Assembly: GCA_000231825.2 (NCBI GenBank)
Contig: JH720343.1
Coordinates: 295,204-359,203, forward strand
Reading direction: 5' to 3'
From: Tetrahymena elliotti 4EA
Taxonomy: Eukaryota; Ciliophora; Oligohymenophorea; Hymenostomatida; Tetrahymenidae
DNA: 64,000 bases
Positions 22,984-36,400 of this stretch are shown here, in pieces. The notes below the pieces were generated by a model. That model ran no database searches. It had not been told where the DNA came from and worked only from the letters and a program-made list of their open reading frames with translations. The translations under genes and the position numbers were made by a program. Position 1 is the first letter of the stretch, and every line of letters begins with the position of its first letter.

Positions 22984-25900
22984 ATGGATTATAATAATTC
23001 TTTGGTGTTTGGTCATTCAATCTTATATTAACCATATTATAATTATTATTATAGAAATCAAGCACAGCTCTAGTAGTTATTAGCTTACTCATAATATCCT
23101 ATGACTTCACAATAATTAACTTAGATTTAATAACTTTTGGCATAACAGTAATAGCCTTAAACATCTTCTTTGCCTTCAACAGCTTCTACTTTATCTGCTC
23201 TTTAACTATAGTAAGCAGCTGCAGGAAGTGGTTTATCTACATCTTCTTTAACTCCTCAGTAATAATATCTTTACTACTAGTAGTATCTCTAAGATCCCTC
23301 ATTTACTTCTTTAACACCATAATAATAGTAGTATATAATTCAGTAAATTTAACAACAATAACAATAGGTTGCATAATAATATTAACTTTCATCTCAATAA
23401 TTGTCTTCTTAAACTGCCTAATAATAGCTATTGTAATAGTAAGCTTAATACTTATAGTAATAGAATTTATAATAGCAATAGTAGTAATAGTATCAAAATC
23501 AATAGCTTTACATGTAGACATAATAAGCAACAGTTGCACCTAATAACTCTGCTGATAAGTAAGAACTTAATAAGACTGAATGTATTTGCAACAGTTGTGA
23601 AAGATTAAATCGTGATTTGAATAAGTTAAGAGAAGAAGAGAGATCCAAAAAGGCTATTGAATGCGTTACATGCAAAAATAAATTCCACCCTACATGTGTC
23701 AAAGTCAGTGTCAATAGTGAATAAGCACGTATCTATGAATGTCCTATTTGTACTCTCGAAAAGCTTGACCCATTAAATAAGCCTGTTGAAGTTATTCAAC
23801 CGCCTACAATCATTTCAGGATAGGGCTGTATTACTTATTTCTAGGTTTCAAATGAACTTTACCTTAAGCTTGGTAAGAAAAACCACTCAGTAGAAATCAG
23901 ATGCATTCGTATAGATGGTACTAAAAATATGTATGAAACTACTTGGCCAGATTCTGGTGAATGCAGTTTAAATAATTAAAAACTGAAAGAGTACCAACCA
24001 TTACAACAAAATTCATCATTAAAAAAGAGAAAAGATGAAAAATATACCTTAAAAGATGTTTCTATGATTTAGAAAGGATTAAATCTTATTTAAATTAAAG
24101 AAAATATCCATTAGAATACTAAATCAAGCTATAGAATAGATCCTAATTCTATCCATGTCTTCGCTATTTATTTGGTAAGAAAAGTCCCTCATGCTGAATT
24201 CATTTCTACTATTCCTATTCGTGCTGAAGAAGAATGCAAAGAAATTATTAGACAATAATTTATTTAAGCAAACAAGAGAAAGAAATTAAAAATACTTCTA
24301 GAATAGAAAAAATAATAGCAGCTTCACAATCAAATCTAATCTGAGGAATCACTAAATTAAAATTAAAATAATTCTGAAAAAGAAAAGGAATTAGAAAATG
24401 GCAATTAAGTTAACGGAAAATAAGCAGGAGAATCCATTGATATTGAAGAAAATCAAAAAAATGAAAACAAAAAAGAAGGAGAATAAAAGGAAACTAATAA
24501 TATCTCTGAAGAATCCTAGAAACCACAAACAGAAGAAGTATCTGCAAGTTAACCTAAAAATAGTGAAGAAGTAGAAAATGACAACAAGATGGCTATTGAA
24601 GAACAAGTAAATGGTGATTAGGAAAAAGCCAAATCTGATAATTAATAACAAGAAAATGATTAAGAAAAACAAAAGATAGATATTGAGGAAGAACAGCCTT
24701 AAGATAAAAAAGAAGGTAAAAGAATTGTTATTAATTGGTTAAAAAAATTTTTTAAATTTATTTTTATTTTTAGATAAAAAGGAAGAAAAAGATGAATAAC
24801 AAGAAGTTGAAAATAAGCAGGAATAAAATGATATCGTCTAAAATTAAGAAAATGCTTCTGAAAAAGTAGATGAAAAGAAGTTAACCGTTGTTGATGTTGA
24901 GCTTTCAGAGACAAATGATAAAGATGAAGATAAAAATTTCATTCAAGACGAAGATGAAGAGGATGATGCTGGATTTAAAATAGACAAGCTCAATGTGAGC
25001 TTGAATTGCACATTTGGATTCAACACAATAAAAACTCCTGCTAAAGGTAAATACTGCAAGCATGTTTAGTGTTTCAGTTTAGAAAACATGATACTTATTA
25101 CTGAAGCTACTGTACCCAGAAAGTGGAAGTGCCCTATTTGCAAGCTTAAATGCTATGACATAGTTATAGACTCCTACATGCAAAAGATTATCAATACATT
25201 CAAGGAATAAAATTTGAATGTAACTGAAATATCCTTCGATTAAGAAGCTAACTATGAAATTCATAAGCTCAAAAAAGAAAATGATGATGAAGATGATTTC
25301 GATGATGAAATAAATATTAAGCCTGCTGCTACCAATGCAACTGCTCCTGCTTCATAATAAGAGGCTAATAAAGAAAATAAAGCCTAGGCAGAAAACTAAT
25401 AGGCTACTGATGACAATCAGAACCAAGAAAAATCTGACTAAAAAAATGATCAATAACCTACTGATGGAAACTAAAATGCTCAATAAAGCGAAGGAGAGAA
25501 AAAGAAAAAGAAAGTCTCTAATGAAGACCCAGTTATTATTCTTGATGAAGATGAAGATGAAGCTGAACAAAAGAAAAAATAATTATAGAAATTTTTACTT
25601 GCTGCCGAAAATGGTTAAGCTAATGGTAAAAGTGATAAGCAACAAGGTGCTTCAGTTTCTTAAGATGGAAAGGAAAATAATGATTAAGAAAAGTAATAAG
25701 CTATGAATGTTCAGAATAACAATGAAGGAAAAGAAACCGAAGAAAAATAAGCTAATGAAGCTAACAAAGGTGGTGAAATGACTAAAGAAAAAGTTGAAAT
25801 ACCTGATAGTTTCTTTAAATTAAAAGAAAAGCTTCAACAAAGTATTTAATCATCTGCAAATATCTACTCAGATGACTATACTTATGAAGAATTTTTTGAA

Positions 25901-27019
25901 ACATAGACTGAAAAGGTATAAGAATTAAAATTAAAGTCTGTTAGATAATCTTGCCGCAACAAAATTACTAAAAACTTAAAGAAACACTATCCAGAATTAG
26001 TAAACTTGATCAAAAAAGATGCTACAGCATAAGTTATTGCTAGTTTAGATTAGTATGAATAAAATAATAGTCGTAGAAACAATCTTTACATGAATGACTA
26101 CTCTAAGATTTTGAATAGTTCTGGCTAAATTTCCAAAGAAACTGCAACAATTAAAAATAAAGGATTAAACAAATCCTCCTCTACAGGTTTACATACTGCA
26201 GCTACATCAGCTACATTGTAATTACCATCTGCACTTTATGGATATGATATTCTTGGAACTTAGAGCTTAATAAATCCTTTCTCTTCTAATTCATTTAACT
26301 TATTTACCTCTCGCAACCCTAGTACTTATAATTTTATGCCTATTACATCTCAAGCTAATTCAGCTACTGTTGGTGCATCAGGAGCAGCTCCTTCTATCTC
26401 AAGTTCTAATTTAAATGCTTTTGTTGCCCCATTAACTTCAAGCACCGCTACTTCAACAAATCCAGCTGCTACTACAAGCACAGCTACAGCTACTGCTACT
26501 GCCGCATCAACTGCCGCTGCTGGAACTGCAGCTTCCAACTCTTCAACAGCTGCTGCAGCTCAATAATATTACTAATTGCTTGAATAACAAAATGATTTTT
26601 CTAATGTATTTAATTAATTCTAGTTTGGTTTTGGAGGATAATCAAACCAATTATCAAGCTTGTTTAATATTGCATAACTTACTTAGCCAAATGCATACTC
26701 TTCTACCTCAGCATCAGATCCTGCAAGTTTGTATAATACTTACATGAATTTAGGATTATATGGAAATTTATTAGGTGGATAAAGTAATGTAGCATTACCT
26801 AATAATACTAGTAATTCTGCTTAGGTAGGCTCTACAACTGTTAAAAAATCATAAAAACAAAAATCCGGTTCTTCAGCAGCAAAGAAAAGTAGTAATAGCC
26901 AAGCCGCATCTTAAAACACAGCAAATACATCAGCTGGAAGTAATAAAAACACTGGGGCAACTTAAGAAGTTGTTAATAAAGGAAAGGCAGATGACCCAAT
27001 CTGCTTAGAAGATGATTGA
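22984..27019 (+). CDS. SUMO E3 ligase, Siz/PIAS type (PHD + SP-RING)
   Basis: Probably transfers SUMO from Ubc9 to nuclear substrates. Exons 22984-24715 and 24774-27019 join in phase across a 58-bp intron, giving 1325 residues. Residues ~1-195 are a glutamine-rich region. A PHD-type zinc finger follows (~200-255: C-x2-C at 202/205, VTCKNKFHPTCV, YECPICTLEK), as in plant SIZ1. A PINIT-like stretch may span ~270-420 (IRADGT-like RIDGTKNMYETTWP). After an E/K/Q acidic linker comes the SP-RING (~650-705) with C-x-H-x2-C in KYCKHVQCFSLE and WKCPIC. SUMO-interaction-like motifs are DPVIILDEDEDE (~829) and ICLEDD at the very C-terminus. An Ala/Thr/Ser-rich tract (26330-26570) is unusual for this genome. 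The family call is strong; the PINIT boundaries are inferred. Confidence 0.88.
24716..24773 (+). other. Intron of the Siz/PIAS gene
   Basis: 58 bases, GTAAAAG..TTTTTAG, splitting a GAT codon; the acidic Lys/Glu-rich frame continues on both sides. Confidence 0.85.
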
Positions 27020-27832
27020 AAGGAAATGATTAAGAGAATAGAGAATAAAATTGTGAATAAATATGAAATATCTTTTTAATCCATAATACATTTTTAAAAA
27101 TATATTAGAAGTGATGTAGGTTGTTTTTGTATTCTTATAAAAGCTTGTTTAAAAATTATAAATTTTGACCAATTTATTTTTTTTTATCTAATAACAATAT
27201 TTCGCAGATAAAACTATAGTATAAAAATTATCTAATCAAATTTGACACAAATTTATTACAACAATGTATTAATAAATATTTATTAATAATTTTTAAAAAT
27301 ATTTTAGTTAAATTTTTTATTAGATTAAAAAGATTATGCTGATGTTTTATTTGGTTAATTAATCATAAATCTAAAGATGAATTTATATCATATTAAAAAA
27401 ATATTTTTAAGCAAATAAATCAATTTTGATAAAAATTTAAAAGAATAAATTTTATGAATTAATCAATATTTTTTATTTCGAATCATTTTTTGGAAAAGTT
27501 TCATTAAATTTTTTAATTGTTAAAATGAATAAAAATTTATTAACATTAAATTTTTCTATTTTATTGATCTATTTTCTTCTTTGTTAATTAATCACAGATA
27601 AATTCGTTATCAGATTATTTTGTTAAGTAACAAATATTTATTGCTTTAAAAGGCTATCATATAAACAAATAAATGTTTAATAACTTGTGAGATTAATAAA
27701 ATGTATGAGTAAAATTTATTTTTTATTAAGAAGTTGTTACTTACAACATAAAGAGATTCAAAATTTTTTAATTTGATATTTACAATTAATTATATTATTT
27801 GTAGTTGTATTTTAATTAATTTTATAAACAAT
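27020..27832. other. Intergenic, convergent 3' ends
   Basis: About 800 bases of AT-rich DNA between the stop of the SUMO ligase gene (+) and the stop of the K+ channel gene (-). I see nothing in it. Confidence 0.6.
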
Positions 27833-30800
27833 TCAATTTTAAGGTGAATTTTAGTTAGTTTCTATATCGTATTTGTCTGCAAAAACCGTTTTTAAAGTAT
27901 GCAGTTATTTTAATGTAATTAATTTATCTTTTAGACCAGTTCTTCTTTGCCTTTATATTGACTTTGATCTCCATTTTCTCTTGATTCTTTCCATTTCTTC
28001 TATTATATTTTTTAAGTTATTATGTGGAAAATAGATTTCAAACTAACAAACTCTATCCTCAATAAAATTTTCATTTTTATTTTAGTTTTAAAGTTACTGC
28101 TACTATAGTTGATAATTTATATAAAGTTAATCTTTTATCCAATTTTAATTAGCTTCTAGAGTTTTATTCCCTTTTTTAGTATCTCCAGTAATTTCTGTTT
28201 CGTTTATCGTATTTAAGGGATCATAGCTAGATCCTAGATAAAAATGTAAATAAATTTTTAAAAATACCATTTAAAATTATTTACCTATAAAAGTGCCCTT
28301 TCGTTAGGTTCCTATAAAAGATTATCTATTAGCCTTTGAACCAATACTTGGGAGTCGATTTATTGAGTGCATTGAAGGCATTTTATCATCAATTCCTTAT
28401 ATTAATAGAGATCGACGTTACTAGGCTGACCTTAATATTTCCTCTCCTAACTAACTATTCCTTCTATTATTTATAATAGATTGACTTGGAAGACCTGGAG
28501 AAGCTGCTTAAAGGGTCAATACAGCTGCATTAACAGTTTGACTTCGAGGTTGTTTTCGTTTTGATTTTTTACTTTCCTCATCACTATCATTATTTGTGCT
28601 TTCAACAATTGTCAGTTATTTTACCCTTGCAGGCGTTTCTGCTTCTTCTTTTTTTTCTAATTCAACCTCTTCTTCATCACTATAATAATCATCTTCATCA
28701 TCTTCATCTGAGTCAGAATCTGAGTAATCAGTTTCAGTTTTAAAAATGACTTTTTGAAAATAAATAATAAATATCATTTAGATTAAAAGTTAAATTTACC
28801 CTTATCTCTAAAAGTTTAGACATCATTTGTTTATGTTATACAATTTATCAAAGTTTGATATTTTAATCTTTATAAAGGACGAGAGAAGTTTTTTCTCTCC
28901 TCAATAAAATGCTTATTGTAAGCCTTAATTATCTTTTCTTTATTTGAGTCATAAAAGAGAAGAGGGCACTCACTAATTAAATGATCATATCTAGAACAAG
29001 AATAGCAAGGAGCTTAAATCATTTTATATTCTTTTTTCATCAAAACAGAGTCTTTTACATAGCAATAAATTTCCTTTTCATTTTCAAAGTCTTACAATAG
29101 ATCTAAAAAGTCATCTAATTATATGTATTGAATAAGCGACACTCCTTTACTTTATGCACTAAAAAAGGATTAATAATTTTAAGTAAAAAACTCATAGAAA
29201 CCAAAAGAAGATCCTTCCTTTAAATACTGTAAAATAAAAAAGCTATGATTAAATTAGAAATAAAAAATAAAAAATTGGTTGTTTGATTTAAAAATAAAAT
29301 AAAAGATTAATTAATTTTTTAATTAAAAAACTACCTTCAATTTTTTTTCATTATCTTTTGATTAAATTTATTTATTTGAACCAACTTCCCAATACAATTC
29401 TATTTCTCCTTTCATAATTATATATATTCTTGGTATTTCATAATTTCCTTTCTTTACTATAATTTCATCAGGACCATAAATTTATTCTTTCATTCTTAGA
29501 GCTAACCTCTCTTTAAATGCTTAGCAAAATTTATTTTCAAACAATTAAATACTTTTTATACTTTTTAAATAAACATCTTTCAGAATCTCCTCTCTTAAAA
29601 ATTTTGAAAGGTAGTCTAAACTCTTTTCTGGTTAGTTTTATTTGTCTACACCTTCGCTATGAATATATTCTAAATATTTCCTGGTTTTACTTTATAAATG
29701 AGATTAAACAGAATGTTTTGTCATATAATGATTAACTTCTGCTAACTTTTACTGAAATTGTTCTTTTTATTTCTTAAAATCCATCAAAATGCTTCCAATA
29801 AAGTTAAGTGTATAACCAAATATACCACTTGCAAACATTGACATAAAGCTAACGAAAAGCTAATTAATTTTTTAATTATTTTAATATCGTTAATCTTTTT
29901 TTCAATTAAAATGTAAATTACTTTTTCAGTATCATTTTAAGGAGTAATATCTCCAAATCCAATTGTAGTCATAGTGATAGTGCAAAAATAAAATCCATTT
30001 ATATATTAACTGATAGGATCATTAAGATTTTACTTAACTGAAAGCCAACTTTAATTTCCTAAACTAATTTCATATTAACCTGTTTAGTATTGAAAAAGTA
30101 TTACCAAAAAAATAAATTAGAGTTTGTTAAAAAGTTTCTATAATTAGATTGGTAATTATTACTCATAAAAAGTAATTAATCATTTAACAAATCTTAATGA
30201 TTTAAAAAATGTATTTAAAGGTGGGAACATTTACCTAAGGAGTGAAAAGCACAGGTAAAAATATGTACAACAAACTGAACCTCAGCAAAAAGCAAAATTA
30301 GAGAAACTATTGCAGCTAATTTAGAATTAAGCATAATTTGTTCCATCATTCTGTCAAGTATTTTTGAATAGTAAAATATTCTTGCAAAAAAGATCAAACG
30401 ACTGCCTGAAAATGAAAAAAAATTAGAACTAAGGCTAAGTGCTGTAATAAGATCAATTAAAAATAGGTTAAGAATATAATTTTTAATAATCTTTTATCTT
30501 TCTTAGACTAAGTAACCTCTATGAAAATAACTTGTATTGAATCTAATGAAAATATCAGTAAAGTAGATATATGGTGCTATTTTTTGAAAATATAACTCAT
30601 TTAAATTAGAATTAGTCATACCAAAAGAATAATCAAAAGGAATATAAGCAAAATTAAAGCAAGTAACCAAATAAATCAAAATCTCCCACATTGATATCCA
30701 TAAAGACATAGGATCAAATAAAGGTATTTTTTTGCTTACCTTTTTGATAAAATTTTGTATGTTTGATTGAATTAAATTTATTATTTTGCATTTTTTCTTA

Positions 30801-31921
30801 AAAGCTTTTCTTAATATTTTATAACGCTTAGAAAATTTACCAAAAAATTCATTTTATTAAACACCTTTTTCTATCAATTTTTATAGCTTATCATCTCTTG
30901 TTCCCCAACCTTCTCCAACATCTCTTGCACTTTTATCATTTATTAAATTAAGCTACAAAGTTGTTAAAAGATGGGGTCTAGTAAAAATAAGTGCCCTTTT
31001 CAAAGTAAAAATTAACTTGTTTACAAACATTATTATTGAAAAAGCTTTAGTACTCCATATAGCTTTTTAGTTTAACTACCTCCTAGAAGACATACGACGT
31101 TTAAGATTTTATTTATTCCCATTTTAATTTTACTATACAGAAGCATTTTGCAAACTCTAATCATCATACATGAACATTGATGTTTTATTTTTTTTTAAAG
31201 GATCAAAGTAGCGACTAGTTGAACCTTCACGTTCATTAAAACGAGAACTATTTTCACCCTTTTTTTTTCTTAATACAACAGAATTACCATCTTTATCTAT
31301 TCTTTTAGAACTCTTTGAGCGATATTCTTAACGTGATTAATCTTTCTTTCTACTATTGTTCATATTTCTATTTTAGTTAGAAGGCGAATTTTCATTATTT
31401 TTATCAGAATCAGATTCAGAAGATGAGCTACTTGAACTAGAAGTCGGATGTGATTTCTGCATATCTTTAGTAGGAGATTAAATATAATCATGCATCTTTT
31501 GCTTACTTTATGAAGAAATAGATTTTGTATTTGGTGAAAGCTAGCTGTTTTCTGCTTCATTCTATGAAGGAGATTTTTCAAAGTTTTTATACATTTCTGT
31601 TGAATTAAAAAAAGAGCCTATCTCCTTTAATTAGGCAATTTTTATTTTTTATTAATCTTCAAATTAAAAATCTTCATCCATTTCAATGTTTTCATCATCA
31701 TATTAGTGCAAATGATTCATTTAATTCATTTTAAAACTATTAAACTCATCCAAAAATAAATTTTATCTCTTATTTTAGCCTAAACGCATTTCATCAATAG
31801 CATCTACCCCATTTATCATACTACTTTAGCCTTAGAAAACATGAGAAATATTTTTTTAAGTTGAAGTTTCAAATTTCGATTCATCATTCATTATTTATAT
31901 TGCACTATTTTATAAACTCAT
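27833..31921 (-). CDS. Voltage-gated-like K+ channel with cyclic-nucleotide-binding-type region
   Basis: Plasma or ciliary membrane K+ channel of the EAG/CNG-like class, strongly expanded in ciliates. Exons 31921-30235, 30058-29922, 29859-29335, 29226-28800, 28749-28285, 28233-27833, all in phase, 1213 residues. Residues ~1-390 are cytosolic, S/Q-rich, with a Ser/Asp run. Membrane segments follow from ~400 (MSLWISMWEILIYLVTCFNF; IIKNYILNLFLIDLITALSL; AAIVSLILLFAEVQFVVHIF). The selectivity filter TIGFGDITP is at ~594-602, and S6 is MFASGIFGYTLNFIG. A C-linker and CNBD-like region spans ~690-850 (VKKGNYEIPRIYIIMKGEIE; YLKEGSSFGFYEFF), then a CCHC zinc knuckle (C857, C860, H865, C870), then a D/E/S-rich tail. 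The usual S4 arginines are weak (GSRLIFFARIF), so strong voltage gating is uncertain. Confidence 0.9.
28966..29007 (-). other. CCHC zinc-knuckle motif in channel tail
   Basis: Translates to CYSCSRYDHLISEC, an exact C-x2-C-x4-H-x4-C pattern, directly after the CNBD-like region of the K+ channel and followed by P-L-L-F. The pattern is that of retroviral-type and RNA-binding zinc knuckles, but a zinc or regulatory role in the channel is inference. Confidence 0.7.
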
Positions 31922-33429
31922 AATTTTGCCTTTTCTCAAAAGCGTTTGTAAAAGCAAGAGATATAGTATGAATTGAATAAGTGATCTAGATATATTATTT
32001 TAAGATTGAATAAAATTATTTTTATTTAGCAAGAGTAAACTTTATCTATAAAAATTAACAAAAAGTAGAAATTAAAAGTAAAAATTAATATTTTCTAAGT
32101 AATGTTCTACTATTTTAAATCAAGTATTGTCTTTTTAACGAGAAAAAAAAAATTTAATTATTGCATAATAAATTTACAAATTTTTGTTAAAAATAGTTAA
32201 TACCGCATTAAAATCAGCGATAATAAAGATTAATTACTCAAAATAAAAAATTTTAACATCTTTCAAATACTAATATTTCCAATCAATTAATGACTCAATT
32301 CCATAAACATAAAAATTCGTTTTGTTAAAATTAAAGAAATAAATTGACATTTGATTAGTTGATAATTTACTCAAAGAATATTTGAAAAATTTTAAGAATA
32401 TAAGAAGACATACATGTATTAAAAAATTTTTTAAATTAATAATACATTTAATTTAAATTTTTGGAGTTTTTACTTTTTTATTTTTTTAGACCAAATTAAC
32501 AAAAAAATTCATCTAAAATTTTAACCTAATTCAAGTAAATTAGTTTTGCTTTACTTATTAATACAAATTTAAAATATTCTAAAATTTGTTAATTTCTAAA
32601 TTAATAATTTAATTGATTTAAGAGGTTTTACATTAATGAAAATTGTTATATTTCAATAAAATTATTTTATTTAAATAGGAGAAATTAATTAGTGTAAAAA
32701 AAAATCGATGTGAAAAGCTAAAAAAACACTAAATCTAAAAAAAAAAGATTAAAGATTTTAATAAATATTTTAGCTTATTTGATTAAACAAACCTTTTTAG
32801 ACATTAGAATATATTTTTAGGAGAAGCCTTATAAAACCTTATTCAATTATAGGAAAAGTATAAGCTTTATATTTTTTTACTTTTATTTAAAAAATCTAAT
32901 GTACAAATAATTACTTAATCAGGAACCTTATCACTTATCAGCACATATGTTATAAACACTTATCCAAGACGATATTTGAATGATCTATCACATTATTTTT
33001 TATGAGAAAAAATTGCAAATAAATTTTTTTAAAAGAAATTTAGAACTAAAAGGATATACAGCTGTATTTTTGCATAGAATTTCAATAATGTTTTTGTTGT
33101 TTACTTTATTTTTTGTTTGTATTAGCTTTAGCTTTCAAATATTAATAAAAAATTATTGGAAACTAAATTTTGAAAAAAATTACTTACTAAATTAATTAAG
33201 TACTTTTGGTTGATTAAAAACAATATTAAGCTAAACAAAACCAAAAGTTGATTGATAAATTATTCTCAAAATATTCACATAGCATACTAGCAGAGATATT
33301 TAATTATTAATTTATCCTTCATTAAAAAGCATAGCCAAAAGCATTTTTAATCAGAGAATAATTTCATTAAAATAATTTTTTTCAACTAAAATTTTACTTA
33401 ATTTTTGATTGGTTATTATCAACTATTAA
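31922..33429. other. Intergenic, divergent promoters
   Basis: About 1.5 kb of AT-rich DNA between the divergent starts of the K+ channel (-) and UBR (+) genes, so both promoters should lie here. No recognisable motif or gene seen. Confidence 0.55.
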
Positions 33430-36400
33430 ATGGGTAATCAGGAATCTAGATAATCTACTGGATCCTCTTCCAATAGGAATTCAGGTCAATCTTAAATAAG
33501 CAGCAGTTCACAGATTTAAGGAAATAAGAAAGATGAAGTATTAGGTTTATTAGCTAATATGCAATTACACCAAACATAAATTAGCAATTTAAGTTAATAA
33601 TCTAGTAAATACTAAAACTATTAATCTTGCTCAAATAAAATCAATGGCTAAATATTATTCATATGCTTAGATTGCACACTAAACAAGTCATATGGCTAAT
33701 GTGAAGAGTGTTTCATTAACTCTAACCATCTTAATCATAGATATTTTATGGTTAAAAGTTCATTTGAAACTTATTGTGCTTGCGGTACTAATAGAAATGG
33801 ATAAAGCAATTACTGTTGCAAACATCACTCACTTAAAAAAGTAATAAATGACAGTATTGAAGGACATTAGCTTTATCTTTCTTAGCTTGATCACATACTT
33901 CTGTCTAAGATAGACTCATATTTTTAGAATTAGATAATGCAAATTCAAACAAACAGTATAAAAAAGTAATATTATTATTATTTTAATATAAAAAGTCAAA
34001 ATATTTAATGATTAATTATCCAACATAGAATATTTTTGAATTTCTTTTTATAGATTTATTAATAATAGATTTTTTAATTATTTTTATTGAATTTTAAAAG
34101 CATACAAAATTTAGATAAGGTAGTCTCAGAAATTTCTACATTTTCTAGCTATGGTTTCTTAGCTTAAATAATAGTTGCAGAAATGCTCAGTAACAAGTTT
34201 AAGAATGTAAGCTACTTAGAAAAAATAGCTATTCTATTAAAATAGTTTTCTACTTAATCCCCAGATCCTTAGATTAGTGTTACAAGCATATTAGCTAAGA
34301 TGAATGAAGTTATGAGCAAAATTAATTTTCATAAATTGTTTGAAGAAGAGAAAGCTAAATTTACTGTGATAACTTATGATTTAAAAGTTTGTCAAGGATC
34401 TGAGACAGTAAACTATGATCTTTATAATTTTTACACAAGAGAATCCTTATTTATATTTTTTAGTAACAACGAATTTATTAATGTTAGAAGAAAAGAGATA
34501 ATTGATTGCATGGAATAGTTTTTGATTGAAAATGTCAATATGAGTGTTACAATCGATCAGTTAAATAGATTTTAATCTTGCTTATTCCATTTAAATCCCA
34601 GGAATAAATTTGATTTTGAAAATATTGATGAAATATGGCCAGGTCTCAGTCGTATTTTTGAGGCTTTCTTTTATAGTAGATCTCACTTATTCAAAAATGA
34701 GAAAGAAATAGTTTTACACATGCACAGTGATCTAAATTCTCTTTCATTCTTTTACTACTTTTTAAATCACATTTAGTTCATCAAAGATTAAAGTAGAAGG
34801 GAGAAATTCGAAGTAGAAATATTCAAATTCTTAGTAATTTAATGCAGAAAACGTATGGATCATGAACATAATGGATATGCATAACTTGCTTAGGAAATTT
34901 CCTCATAAGAGCTTTGGCCTATTTTTTCTCTTCCTTACCGCTTTATAACTGTCTACTTATGCTATTTATATTATAAATGTAATGGAAATATATTTGAATT
35001 TAAAGGACTAATTGAAAACTATTCTAAATAAGTTTAGTCTGGTGCTTTTGAGTTGGTCCTTTGCAGAATGGCTAAGGAATTTGCTACATGCTATCTCTTT
35101 TTCAAGAATAGACATGTTGAACCTGACTCAGTAGCAGAATTCTTTGAAATGGTTATTAGAAAAGAAAAATCTTATACAAGAATCTGCTATGATATAAGCT
35201 TAGAGTATAGAAGACCTACTTTAGGATTACATGATATCGATATTACAGGTAATAAACATTTATTAACTTATTTTTAATTTATGCAATTCTTAAAAACTAA
35301 TTAAAAATATTAAAGGTCTTTAAATGTCTATTCTTCTATCTTAAGACAAAAAGAAAATACTTGAATTTATTGGTTAAGGTATGGCTCTTTAAAATATATT
35401 TGATCAAAACAAAAGAAATTAAGAACTGAATCTAGTAGAATAGCTTCATTAAAAGAGCTTGCTTCTGAGAGAAGTAGTATACTTTGAGCTTATTTCTATT
35501 ATAAACTCAGATGTTTTATCATTTGCAAATGTGTTGTTTAATATTTTTGGAGAGAAAGCAAAAAAATATTATAAGTTGCCTTTCTAGTTAGCTATTATTA
35601 ATCAATTCAATGCTTAAACTGTTTATAAGATACCCTAATTAAAAGAGAAATTAGATATTGAATTAAATTCAGAATGTGATAACTTTAAAGAAATTATGTA
35701 AGATATAAGCATTTATGACTCCTCAGAATAGCATTTTAAGATAAAACCATAATTTAAAAATTATCATGATGTCTAAATGTTCTACAAAAATAGTAAGCGC
35801 TAAGGTGAATTCTATTCAGTAATTAGAGAAAGAGCTGAAAAGGAAGCAGTTTTTGATTGTATTGCAGGTAATATATTCGACTTACAAGAGCAAATATACA
35901 ATACAAATAATTAGAATATTGCTTTTAATTAATGCATTTCTTTAGATATTTTGGACATTGAGAGCTTACCTTAGATTATATCTAATAGAATGAAAGAACT
36001 TGATATTTCTAATTAAATTGATCACAACTTCATGAAGCATTTTTGTCGTTTGATCTATATTTTACTTAGGTAATCCTCAGGCAATAATTTTGATACTCTT
36101 GTAAAAGACAAAGATTTAGTTAATTTCATTAAGAAATCTGAATCAGATGCAGAACTTAAAAATTGCATAGCAAAACTTTTAGAAATAATTAATACCAAAA
36201 GAAATAGAATGAATATGTCTTTGATATTCCCTTAGCAAAACTAGTAATCTGCCAATCAAAATTTAGATTAAATTAAAAAATCTGATCGTGCTAAAGATGC
36301 CTAAAGAAGAGTAATGGAGGAATTTTAGAATAAATAAAAAGGTAAATATAAAATTGTAATGAAAAAATTTATATTAATTAATTTATTTTAATAGGATTTT

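Noticed and set aside
25335..25706. Lys-rich 123-codon frame and antisense hydrophobic frames at 24391-25570
   Set aside because: Both are shadows of the acidic/Lys-rich linker of the Siz/PIAS protein.
26350..26538. Antisense Ala/Val-rich frame
   Set aside because: Complement of the Ala/Thr-rich tract of the SUMO ligase; GCN and AGC repeats give open frames on both strands.
30700..30760. GTAAGC donor inside the first K+ channel exon
   Set aside because: The frame is open across it and channel sequence continues; no acceptor with matching phase follows.
32980..33195. Hydrophobic 71-codon frame
   Set aside because: Composition is that of random AT-rich DNA (I, F, L, K, N, Y only); no splice or start context.
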